Origin: Acidobacteriota bacterium
Lineage (GTDB): Bacteria; Acidobacteriota; Terriglobia; Terriglobales; SCQP01
DNA: 64,000 nt
Assembly (NCBI GenBank): GCA_021818955.1
Contig: JAKASR010000012.1
Span: 1 to 64,000 of the forward strand
Direction: 5' to 3'
This document shows positions 54,477 through 61,765 of this stretch, in pieces; positions within the stretch are counted from its first letter, which is position 1; every line of letters begins with the position of its first letter. A program made the translations under genes and the position numbers. The notes under the pieces were generated by a model. The model saw only the letters and a list, made by a program, of their open reading frames with translations, ran no database searches and had not been told where the DNA came from.

Positions 54477-54506
54477 ATTTATGTTTGCGGCGGTAAGCTA
54501 ATAGAG

Positions 54507-55646
54507 ATGGCGGCAGTATTGTTCTTATTACTTCTGGCCCAGGCCCCGGCCAGGCCCGCGGCAATTTCGCCCGCCGCCGCCCGCCTGCTGGCGGCCGGCT
54601 CGGCGGCGCTGGCGGCGGGCAAGCCCCAAGCGGCGATCGTGGATTTTCGCCGCGCCACCCGGCTCGCGCCCCGCTTTTTCGGCGCCTGGAACGATCTGGG
54701 CGCCGCTTTGGCGCGCGCCCGGCGCCTGCCTGAAGCGGCGCGGGCCTACCGCCGCGGCTTGGCCGTGGCGCCCGATAATCCCGATCTGTTGCGCAACCTC
54801 GGCGTGACCGAGTTCCGCCGGCGACATTTTGCCCGCGCCCTGCCGCTGCTGCGGCGCTCGGCACGGCTCGACCCCGGGAATTTTCAGGCCGCCGACCTGT
54901 TGGGCATGAGTTATCTGGCCCGCAATCGCAATCGCGCCGCGGCGCGCTGGCTGGGGCGCGCCTCGCGGCTCCATCCGCGCGATCCGCGCGCGCTTTACCT
55001 GCTCGGCCAAGCCGATCTGCGTCGCGGCGATATGGCGGCGCTGACTAATGATTTTGCCCGGCTGATGCATGTTGCCCCCGATTCCGCCGAGGCGCACATG
55101 ATGATGGCCATGGCTTACGACCATGGCAACCGCGAACCGCTGGCCTTGAAAGAGTGGCTGGCGGCGGAAAAAATCAACCCCCAATTCCCCGGCGTGCACG
55201 ACGGCCTCGGCTTGGGCTATTGGAAGCTCGACCATCCGGCCGAGGCTGAGCGCGAGTTCCGGCGGGAGTTGGCCGGCGATCCCAACGACTACGCCGCCAA
55301 TTATTTTCTCGGCCGGCTGTTGTTGCGCACTGGCCAACTGCCGCGGGCGGCTCGCCATTTGCAACGGGCCACCGCCGCCGGCCCCCGCGCCTATATGCCC
55401 TGGCTGGAACTGGGACGCGTCGATATGATGCTGCACCACCCCCGCCGGGCGCTGGCGCCGTTGCGCCGTGCGGCCCGGCTCAAGCCCCATTCCGTCCGGG
55501 CTCACTTTCTCCTGGGCAACGCCTACGCTCAGCTCGGCCAGCCCGCCGCCGCCCGCCGCCAACGCGCCCTTGCCGCCGCCGCTCGCGCGAAAAGTTGGGC
55601 GGATTATAATCGTCTTCTCGCGAAAGCCCCTCGCCAAAAGCGTTAA
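54507..55646 (+). CDS. TPR-repeat protein, exported
   Basis: A 379-residue protein with a short hydrophobic N-terminus (AAVLFLLLLAQAPA) and about nine tetratricopeptide repeats. Clear units are GSAALAAGKPQAAIVDFRRA, FGAWNDLGAALARARRLPEA and PDLLRNLGVTEFRRRHFARA; further ones run to ARAHFLLGNAYAQLGQ-like text near the end. TPR scaffolds bind other proteins; in the periplasm they often work in envelope assembly or in polysaccharide handling. It lies 100 bp after the receptor terminator, so it probably has its own promoter. The stop codon TAA belongs to a short derivative of the dispersed element, which therefore fixes the gene's 3' end. Confidence 0.82.
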   Translation: MAAVLFLLLLAQAPARPAAISPAAARLLAAGSAALAAGKPQAAIVDFRRATRLAPRFFGAWNDLGAALARARRLPEAARAYRRGLAVAPDNPDLLRNLGVTEFRRRHFARALPLLRRSARLDPGNFQAADLLGMSYLARNRNRAAARWLGRASRLHPRDPRALYLLGQADLRRGDMAALTNDFARLMHVAPDSAEAHMMMAMAYDHGNREPLALKEWLAAEKINPQFPGVHDGLGLGYWKLDHPAEAEREFRRELAGDPNDYAANYFLGRLLLRTGQLPRAARHLQRATAAGPRAYMPWLELGRVDMMLHHPRRALAPLRRAARLKPHSVRAHFLLGNAYAQLGQPAAARRQRALAAAARAKSWADYNRLLAKAPRQKR

Positions 55647-55662
55647 CGGCCGCGTCGGACAG
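55638..55662 (+). repeat. Short derivative of the dispersed element overlapping a stop codon
   Basis: AAGCGTTAACGGCCGCGTCG and the next five bases match 5937-5961 with one difference. Its TAA is the stop codon of the TPR gene, so the element inserted at, or grew into, the coding end. Confidence 0.6.
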
Positions 55663-55769
55663 CAGTTTTCGTCATTGGCAATTTCAGAGAAATTGCCTCT
55701 AGCTATGTCCGCAGGCCGGGTTCGCGCGGGGTTCCTATTAGGTCCCGCGCCTATGAACGACAATACCAA

Positions 55770-55854
55770 GCAATTCCGCAGGAATTGCGCCAAGCAAGCC
55801 GGCAATTCCGCAGGAATTGCGCCAAGCAAGCCGGTAATTCCGCAGGAATTGCGC
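55770..55854. repeat. 32-bp tandem repeats, each with a 19-bp palindrome
   Basis: Two identical 32-bp units (55770-55801 and 55802-55833) and a 21-bp third copy (55834-55854, one change) stand head to tail. Each contains GCAATTCC-GCA-GGAATTGC, a perfect 8-bp inverted repeat with a 3-nt centre. There are no unique spacers, so it is not a CRISPR array. The 55647-55998 gap also holds dispersed element copy 6 and no gene. Confidence 0.9.
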
Positions 55855-55873
55855 CCGGCAATGCCCGGCAGCC

Positions 55874-55952
55874 ATGAGTATTCGCCCTGCGTCCGGCTTC
55901 GGCCGGACCTTTGCGAAAGCGTCCGCGCCTGAAAGTAAAAGCGACCGAGCCG
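55874..55952 (+). repeat. Dispersed element, copy 6, with upstream UUCG hairpin
   Basis: The hairpin GTCCGGC-TTCG-GCCGGAC lies at 55891-55908, and the 42-bp core, with three substitutions against copies 1 and 2, at 55911-55952. The extended homology with 7190-7268 is about 79 bp and includes ATGAGTATTCGCC-like text at the left end. It lies 46 bp before the GH63-like start. Confidence 0.85.
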
Positions 55953-55998
55953 CAAAAATTAAAAAAATAATCGGCAAGCGGCGTGATAAGTTTTCAGG

Positions 55999-57984
55999 GT
56001 GAACGCGTTGAAAAATTGTTTTGGCATGCTTTTCCGCCTGGGTTGTCTCCTTTGCGTTTTGATCGCCGCCGCATGCGCGCAGGCGCCGGCACCCACGCCT
56101 GTGAACGCGGCTCGGCTTTATGCTCAAATGCAGCGTCGTCTCGCGCAAGGCTGGAATACCTGGGCGGTGAACAGCGTCATCACGCAAGTTGATTTGCCGC
56201 AAGCACTCGCCATTCACGCCGGCTTGTGGCAACGCGGCACGGTAAACGGGAATGATTTTCTCGCTTCCGCCTTGATTGGCCGGCAGGGCGGGGGAGTGGA
56301 ACAGGTCATTCCCGGTCCGCATGCTTATGACGGCTCTTATACCTCGCTGCGGTTGCTCTGGCGCGGCGACCGCATCCGCATTGAAACCGCCCATGTGGGA
56401 CGCGATCTGGTGCTGTTGGCGACGCCGCTGCGGCGGAATCCGCGTCTGCACCTTGCGCCCGACATCGTCTTTTCCGCCGATATGCTGTGGAACCGGCCGG
56501 GCTGGGTCGAAAAGCGCGGCGAAAGCATTGTGGCCAGGTTTTCAACCGGCGCCGCGGCGCCGCCAGGCCCTCGCCGGTCCGTTGCCGCTCGAACGGTCCG
56601 CATTTATTTAACCGGCCACGACACCCATGATCCCAATGCGCCGGTTAGCGGAGCCTATTTTTCCGCCGTGCTCGACCGCCCGGTGGGGCTCAGCACCGGG
56701 CGCCCGCGCAGCTTGGCCGAAATCCGGCAAGCGCTGCACCTCCAGAAACAGCGTTATCGAGCCTCGATTGCCCGGTTTGGCAAACTCGAGCCGGTCGCCG
56801 ACGCGATTCAAAGCGTGATCGGCTGGGATACCATTTACGACCCCGAGGGCCGGCGCGTCATCTCGCCCGTCAGCCGCATCTGGAGCGTGAGCTGGGGCGG
56901 CTATGTACTCTTCGATTGGGATACCTTCTTTGCCGCCCGCCTCGCCGCCGTCGGCGACCGCGATCTGGCCTACGCCAACGCCGTCGAAATCTGCCGCGAG
57001 ATCACGCCCGCCGGCTTTATTCCCAATTACGCCCGCAGTGGCGGCTGGAAGAGCTTCGATCGTTCCGAGCCGCCGGTGGGCGCGATCACTCTGCTCGCGC
57101 TCTATCGCCAATTCCACGACCGTTGGTTGTTGCGCGAGACATTCGCTCCGCTGTTGCGCTGGAACCGCTGGTGGGCGAAGCATCGCGACCGCGACGGCTA
57201 TCTCGTCTGGGGCAGCGATGGCGAAAACCGTCCTGTGAATCTGGACGACGCCACCGCGGGCACGCGCGCCGGCGCCATTCTCGAATCGGGGCTGGATAAC
57301 AGCCCCATGTATGACCATGCCGCTTACGATCCCCTCCGGCATCAGCTTGAATTCGCCGATGTCGGGCTGATGAGTCTGTATATTGCCGACTGTAAAGCGC
57401 TGGCGAAAATCGCCGATATTCTGCGCCGGCCCGGCGTAGCCGCGAAACTGCGCGCCCGCGCCGCTCGTTACCGCGCCCGCTTGCAAACGATGTGGAACCC
57501 GCGCCTGGGCATATTCCTGAACAAAGACCTGCGGACCGGCCGCTTCAATCGCCGGCTCTCGCCCACGAATTTTTATCCGATGCTGGCCGCGGTGGCGACT
57601 CCGGAACAGGCCGAGCGCATGGTCCGCGAGCACCTGCTGAACCCGCATGAGTTCTGGGGCCGCTGGGTGATTCCTTCAATCGAGCGCGACGATCCGGCCT
57701 TTAAAGACCAGAACTATTGGCGCGGGCGCATTTGGGGCCCGATGAATTATCTGGTTTATCTCGGCCTGCGCCACTACCGCTTGCCGCTTATGGACCGCGC
57801 CCGCCGCGGCCTGGCGCGCAAATCGCTGGCGCTGTTTCTGAAAGACTGGTTGGCCCGCGGGCACGTCCACGAAAACTACAACGCCATTACCGGCGCAGGC
57901 GACGACGTGACCAACAGCGATCGCTTCTATACCTGGGGCGCGCTGCTCGGCCTCATCAGCCTGGACGAGGCGCATTCCAAATAA
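55999..57984 (+). CDS. GH63/GH37-like exported glycosidase (trehalase/MGH1 type)
   Basis: A 661-residue exported enzyme; hydrophobic MLFRLGCLLCVLIAAACAQ is the signal peptide and may hold a weak lipobox. The N-terminal 230 residues are a beta-rich domain. The (alpha/alpha)6 barrel follows: YVLFDWDTFFAARLAAVGD with the conserved Trp-Asp-Thr, then SGLDNSPMYD in the middle, NRRLSPTNFYPML, and NYWRGRIWGPMNYLVYLGL near the end, typical of GH63/GH37-related mannosylglycerate hydrolase and trehalase-like enzymes. The substrate is probably an alpha-linked sugar. The GTG at 55999 is used; ATG at 56026 is an alternative. It converges on the second GH3 gene with 11 bp between. Confidence 0.82.
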   Translation: MNALKNCFGMLFRLGCLLCVLIAAACAQAPAPTPVNAARLYAQMQRRLAQGWNTWAVNSVITQVDLPQALAIHAGLWQRGTVNGNDFLASALIGRQGGGVEQVIPGPHAYDGSYTSLRLLWRGDRIRIETAHVGRDLVLLATPLRRNPRLHLAPDIVFSADMLWNRPGWVEKRGESIVARFSTGAAAPPGPRRSVAARTVRIYLTGHDTHDPNAPVSGAYFSAVLDRPVGLSTGRPRSLAEIRQALHLQKQRYRASIARFGKLEPVADAIQSVIGWDTIYDPEGRRVISPVSRIWSVSWGGYVLFDWDTFFAARLAAVGDRDLAYANAVEICREITPAGFIPNYARSGGWKSFDRSEPPVGAITLLALYRQFHDRWLLRETFAPLLRWNRWWAKHRDRDGYLVWGSDGENRPVNLDDATAGTRAGAILESGLDNSPMYDHAAYDPLRHQLEFADVGLMSLYIADCKALAKIADILRRPGVAAKLRARAARYRARLQTMWNPRLGIFLNKDLRTGRFNRRLSPTNFYPMLAAVATPEQAERMVREHLLNPHEFWGRWVIPSIERDDPAFKDQNYWRGRIWGPMNYLVYLGLRHYRLPLMDRARRGLARKSLALFLKDWLARGHVHENYNAITGAGDDVTNSDRFYTWGALLGLISLDEAHSK

Positions 57985-57995
57985 ATAGCCGGGCC

Positions 57996-60137
57996 CTAGG
58001 GAATTTCCACTGCCGCGTGCATCGGCAAATTTTCCGACGAAGTCCCAACCGCGACCTCATACCGTCCCCTGGGCATCCGCCAGGCATGCCGTGCGGTGTC
58101 GTACACCATAAAGCCCCGCTGCTCAATCGGCAGCCGCAGCGCCCGAGCCTGTCCCGGCCGTAGCTGAACTTCGGCAAAGCCGCACAACTGCGGCCCCGGC
58201 TCGCCATTTGCCGCCGGCTGCCGGCAGTAGGCTTGGACCACTTCGCTGCCCGCCCGCATCCCGGTATTGGTGACTTCGACCCTGGCTTCCACTTGTCCTT
58301 GTCCCGGCAATTGATGCAGCCGAAAATGGCTCAGTTTGAACGTGGTGTAACTCAGGCCGAAGCCGAAGGGAAACAGCGGGTGTTGATGCTGCGCTTCATA
58401 CCAGCGGTAGCCGGTCTCGAGTTTTTCGCTATATACCGAGTTGCCGTTGATTCCCGGCCACTGTTGCCGCCCGGCGGTCGGTACAGCCTTCGCCGCTGCG
58501 GGAAAAGTGAGCGTCAGCTTGCCGCCCGGGTCGGCATCGCCGAAGAGCACCGCCGCGATAGCGTTGCCGGATTCCTGTCCGGGATACCATGCCTCCAGCA
58601 CGGCCCGCGCCCGGCTCAGCCAGGGCATCAGCACCGGTCCGCCGGTATTGAGCACGACGATGGTATTCGGATTGGCCGCGGCCACCGCCGCAATCAGGGC
58701 ATCCTGGTTGCCGGGCAATTGCAGATTCGGACGGTCGGCGCCCTCCGACTCCGGCGCGCCGGCAAAGACAATGGCCACGCGCGCGGCGCGGGCGCTATGC
58801 GCCGCCGCCGCCAGGTTGGCGCCGTCATCATAAATTACCTTGCGGGACGCCCCCGCCCGTTTGCGAATGCCGGCAAGCGGGCTAATCACATACGGCGGCA
58901 CGACATAGGAACTGCCGCCGCCTTCGGCCACGGTTTTGCCGCCGGCGTCTTCGCCGATCACCGCGATGGCGCCTTGCCGGGGAAGCGGCAGCGCGCCGCC
59001 TTTGTTTTTCAGCAGCACCATGCCCGCTTCCGCCGCGCGCCGGGCAAAGCTCGCGTCGGCGGGACTGTCTGCTTTAGCCGTCCAGCTCCCCCTTGGCTTC
59101 CGGTCGAACAGTCCCTGGCGAAACATGATCCGGAGTATGCGCCGGACTTGGGCATCCAATTCCGCCTGCGTGACCGCGCCATTCTGGACTGCGCGTTTCA
59201 AGGCCGCGCCGTAGTAGCGGCTGCCGGGCATTTCCTGGTCCAGCCCCGCGCGCGCCGAGGGTGCGGTCGAATGCGTCGCTCCCCAATCGCTCATCACCCA
59301 GCCGTGAAACCCGAGCTGGCGCCGCAGCATGGTATGGAGCAGTTGCCGGTTTTGGCAGGAATAAATCCCGTTCGTCTTGACGTAAGCGCACATCAGCGTG
59401 CCCACATGGGCGGCCTGCACCGCGGCGCGAAACGGTGGCAGATAGATTTCCTCCAGCGTGCGTTCATCGACCACCGAATTCGCTTGAAAACGATTCGTCT
59501 CCTGCTGCATGGTCAGATACATGTTGGCGTCGGCGATGGGCCCGGCGCTCTGCACCCCGCGAATCTCCGCCGCCGCCATCCGCCCGTTGAGATACGGATC
59601 TTCGCCGTAAGTCTCGAAACTGCGGCCCCACTCCGGCACCCGCACCACGTCCACCGTCGGCCCCAGAAATACGTTCGTGCCTTTGGCCCACTCCTCCTGG
59701 CCCAACACTTGCCCATAGGCATGGAGCAAGTTCGGATTCCAACTCGATGCCACCGCCAGCGGCGCCGGTAACAAGGTGGCGTTATGGGCTCCATTTCCCA
59801 CCCCGGCGCGGCCATCCGCCAGACGCAGCGCCGGAATTCCCAGCCGGGCGTTCCCCGGCACGTAGCCGACGTAGCCTTTCACCGGCATCGGCTGCACCCC
59901 GTGCAAGAGCGCAATCTTTTCATCGAGCGTCATCGCTTTGAGCAGCAGCTCGGCTCTCCGCCCGGGCGAAAGCGCACGATTCATCCACGGCCGCCGGGCC
60001 ATAGCCTCGGGCTGAACTGTGGCGGCCGGCCCGCGCGGTGCGGCGGTTCGGGTAGGCCATGCCGCCAGGCTCATACAGGCGGCGAGTTGGAAAACAGCAG
60101 CAATCATGCCAGCGCGGCGGGTGATATTAAAGTGCAT
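57996..60137 (-). CDS. GH3 beta-glucosidase-like enzyme with altered KH motif
   Basis: A 713-residue exported GH3 protein: signal peptide, N-terminal barrel domain, alpha/beta sandwich (GGKLTLTFPA) and a C-terminal fibronectin-like domain (VEARVEVTNTGMRAGSEVVQ). D284 in GWVMSDWGATHS is the expected nucleophile and ETYGEDPYL is intact. In place of the usual K-H-F/Y-x-x-N-x-QE-x-x-R motif, the text is ANMYLTMQQETNRF: the Lys and His that hold the sugar at subsite -1 are missing, while QETNR is kept. Activity may be changed or lost. The gene adjoins the GH63-like gene and shares no close identity with the GH3 enzyme at 48043. The start lacks a clear ribosome-binding site. Confidence 0.88.
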   Translation of the reverse strand: MHFNITRRAGMIAAVFQLAACMSLAAWPTRTAAPRGPAATVQPEAMARRPWMNRALSPGRRAELLLKAMTLDEKIALLHGVQPMPVKGYVGYVPGNARLGIPALRLADGRAGVGNGAHNATLLPAPLAVASSWNPNLLHAYGQVLGQEEWAKGTNVFLGPTVDVVRVPEWGRSFETYGEDPYLNGRMAAAEIRGVQSAGPIADANMYLTMQQETNRFQANSVVDERTLEEIYLPPFRAAVQAAHVGTLMCAYVKTNGIYSCQNRQLLHTMLRRQLGFHGWVMSDWGATHSTAPSARAGLDQEMPGSRYYGAALKRAVQNGAVTQAELDAQVRRILRIMFRQGLFDRKPRGSWTAKADSPADASFARRAAEAGMVLLKNKGGALPLPRQGAIAVIGEDAGGKTVAEGGGSSYVVPPYVISPLAGIRKRAGASRKVIYDDGANLAAAAHSARAARVAIVFAGAPESEGADRPNLQLPGNQDALIAAVAAANPNTIVVLNTGGPVLMPWLSRARAVLEAWYPGQESGNAIAAVLFGDADPGGKLTLTFPAAAKAVPTAGRQQWPGINGNSVYSEKLETGYRWYEAQHQHPLFPFGFGLSYTTFKLSHFRLHQLPGQGQVEARVEVTNTGMRAGSEVVQAYCRQPAANGEPGPQLCGFAEVQLRPGQARALRLPIEQRGFMVYDTARHAWRMPRGRYEVAVGTSSENLPMHAAVEIP

Positions 60138-60189
60138 GGGGCGTCAAGGGAAACCGAGGCATAGAACACGCGTAGTGGAACAGGGCCGA

Positions 60190-60396
60190 TTATAAAAGAA
60201 TTGATTGGCCTTGGACAGTCCGCGTCTGGATGCCGCTGGCCAGATGCTTAGCGAATTTCTTATCCGATGTGACGATCGTCAAGCCTTCCATTTGTGCTTG
60301 CGCTATCAGCAGGCGATCCAAGGCAGCGCGATGGTGAGAGGGCAAACGGTGCGCCGCCAGGTGGAAGTATGCCCAGGGCTGACGAGATGGCGGCAA
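60190..60396 (-). pseudogene. Truncated PIN-domain toxin (C-terminal part only)
   Basis: About 60 residues match the C-terminal half of PIN toxins: LPSHHRAALDRLLIAQAQ, GLTIVTSDKKFAKHL with two of the acidic residues. The N-terminal half, which should carry the first Asp and Glu, is absent: upstream the frame runs directly into short-repeat array 2 (TTGCCGCCAT units). No antitoxin gene is present. A TTG could start translation but would give an inactive product. The break at the array points to a recombination or insertion event there. Confidence 0.7.
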
Positions 60397-60481
60397 GATG
60401 GCGGCAAGATGGCGGCAAAAATCAATTTGCCGCCATTCGTAAATTGCTCTTATTAAACTATTTAGCTGGCTGATGGCGGCA
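60385..60481. repeat. Short-repeat array 2: three direct repeats, inverted copy, AT-rich spacer, distal copy
   Basis: AGATGGCGGCA occurs three times head to tail (60385-60395, 60396-60406, 60407-60417). ATGGCGGCAAA at 60409-60419 pairs perfectly with TTTGCCGCCAT at 60426-60436 across a 6-nt loop. After 35 bp of AT-rich DNA a further direct copy lies at 60472-60481. The plan and even the spacer length equal those of the array at 270-376, with an unrelated word. It truncates the PIN toxin remnant and ends 50 bp from fadA. No terminator-like T-run follows the stem. Confidence 0.88.
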
Positions 60482-60531
60482 ATGCAACCAATTTGAAAAA
60501 ATTTCCGGGGTCGGGCTGGTTGGCTGGCGTT

Positions 60532-61740
60532 TCAGTTTTGCAGGTTTTCAATCACTCCCGCGGCGCCCATCCCGCCGCCAACACACATGGTGATCAGCCC
60601 AAAGCGCGCGCGGCGCCGGCGCAGTTCGTAAAACATCGAGACCGCCAGGCGTGCCCCGGTGCAGCCCAGGGGATGTCCCAGGGCGATGGCGCCGCCATTG
60701 ACATTGACGCGAGATAAATCCAGGCCGGTTTGCGAGATCACCGCCAGCGCCTGCACGGCGAAGGCTTCGTTTAACTCGATCAGATCCATCTCTTCCAGGC
60801 GCCTTCCGGCGCGTTCAAGCGCGCGCGGAATGGCGGCTACCGGCCCTAAACCCATGCGTTCCGGCTCAATGCCGGCGACCGCGTAAGCGCAGAGCCGGCC
60901 CATCGGACGCAAATTATGCCGCCGCACGATGGCTGCATTAGCCACCAGCAGCGCCGCCGCGCCATCGCTCATCTGCGAAGCGTTGCCGGCAGTGACCTGT
61001 CCCTGGAAATGAAAGGCCGGCGGCAGCGCCGCCAAAGCCTCCGGCGTGGTCTCGGCGCGCGGGCATTCATCCTGTTGCAGGGTGATTTCGCGCCAACCCG
61101 CGGCCGCGCTCTCCAGCGGCTCGCCCGCGGGCAGGGACGGAACACGCGTGCTCACCGGCACGACCTCTTCGGCAAAGCGTCCCTCGGCCATGGCGGCCAG
61201 CGCGCGGCGGTGGCTTTCATAGGCAAACGCATCCGCCGCCTCGCGGCCGATGCCGGTTTCCACCGCCAGCCGTTCCGCGGTCAAGCCCATGCTCAGGTAG
61301 GCGTCGGGATAATGCTCCAGCAGCCAGGGATTAGGCGAGGGGCGATGCCCGCCCATCGGCACCCGGCTCATGCTCTCAACCCCGCCCGCCAGCGCCAGCG
61401 GCGCGCCGCCGCGCACACGCGCATCGGCAAGCGCCAGCGCCTCCAGGCCCGAAGCGCAAAAGCGGTTGACGGTCATGGCCGCCGTTTGGACCGGCAATCG
61501 GGCGCGCAGCGATGCGATCCGCGCCACGTTCAGCCCCTGCTCGGCTTCCGGCATGGCGCAGCCGAGCACGACATCTTCCACTTCCCGCAAGGCTTCGTCT
61601 TTTGGAATGCCGCCGCGCTCCAGCGCGGTTTCTAGCGCCAGCGCCGCTAGATCCTCGGGACGCGCCGCGCGCAATGCTCCCCGGCCGGCGCGGCCCACCG
61701 GAGTGCGCGCCGCCGCTATGATGAAAGCCTCGAAAGGCAT
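60532..61740 (-). CDS. fadA: Acetyl-CoA acyltransferase (thiolase)
   Basis: A 402-residue thiolase. C95 ([12 protein letters not shown]) forms the acyl-enzyme; [51 protein letters not shown] with the catalytic His, and [13 protein letters not shown] with the second Cys are all present. The chain length and the neighbour point to the degradative 3-ketoacyl-CoA thiolase that ends each round of fatty acid beta-oxidation. It starts 25 bases after the stop of the fadN-like gene, in the same order as fadN-fadA of Bacillus. Regulation is not visible. Confidence 0.95.
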   Translation of the reverse strand: MPFEAFIIAAARTPVGRAGRGALRAARPEDLAALALETALERGGIPKDEALREVEDVVLGCAMPEAEQGLNVARIASLRARLPVQTAAMTVNRFCASGLEALALADARVRGGAPLALAGGVESMSRVPMGGHRPSPNPWLLEHYPDAYLSMGLTAERLAVETGIGREAADAFAYESHRRALAAMAEGRFAEEVVPVSTRVPSLPAGEPLESAAAGWREITLQQDECPRAETTPEALAALPPAFHFQGQVTAGNASQMSDGAAALLVANAAIVRRHNLRPMGRLCAYAVAGIEPERMGLGPVAAIPRALERAGRRLEEMDLIELNEAFAVQALAVISQTGLDLSRVNVNGGAIALGHPLGCTGARLAVSMFYELRRRRARFGLITMCVGGGMGAAGVIENLQN

Positions 61741-61765
61741 GGTGATTTTCTCGCGAGGCGAGCGG

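Noticed and set aside
55770-55854. Repeat cluster resembling a small CRISPR array
   Set aside because: Units are directly adjacent without unique spacers, and no cas gene is in the window.
58233-59771. 512-codon open frame opposite the second GH3 gene
   Set aside because: Antisense shadow of a clear GH3 enzyme; no motif or ribosome-binding site.
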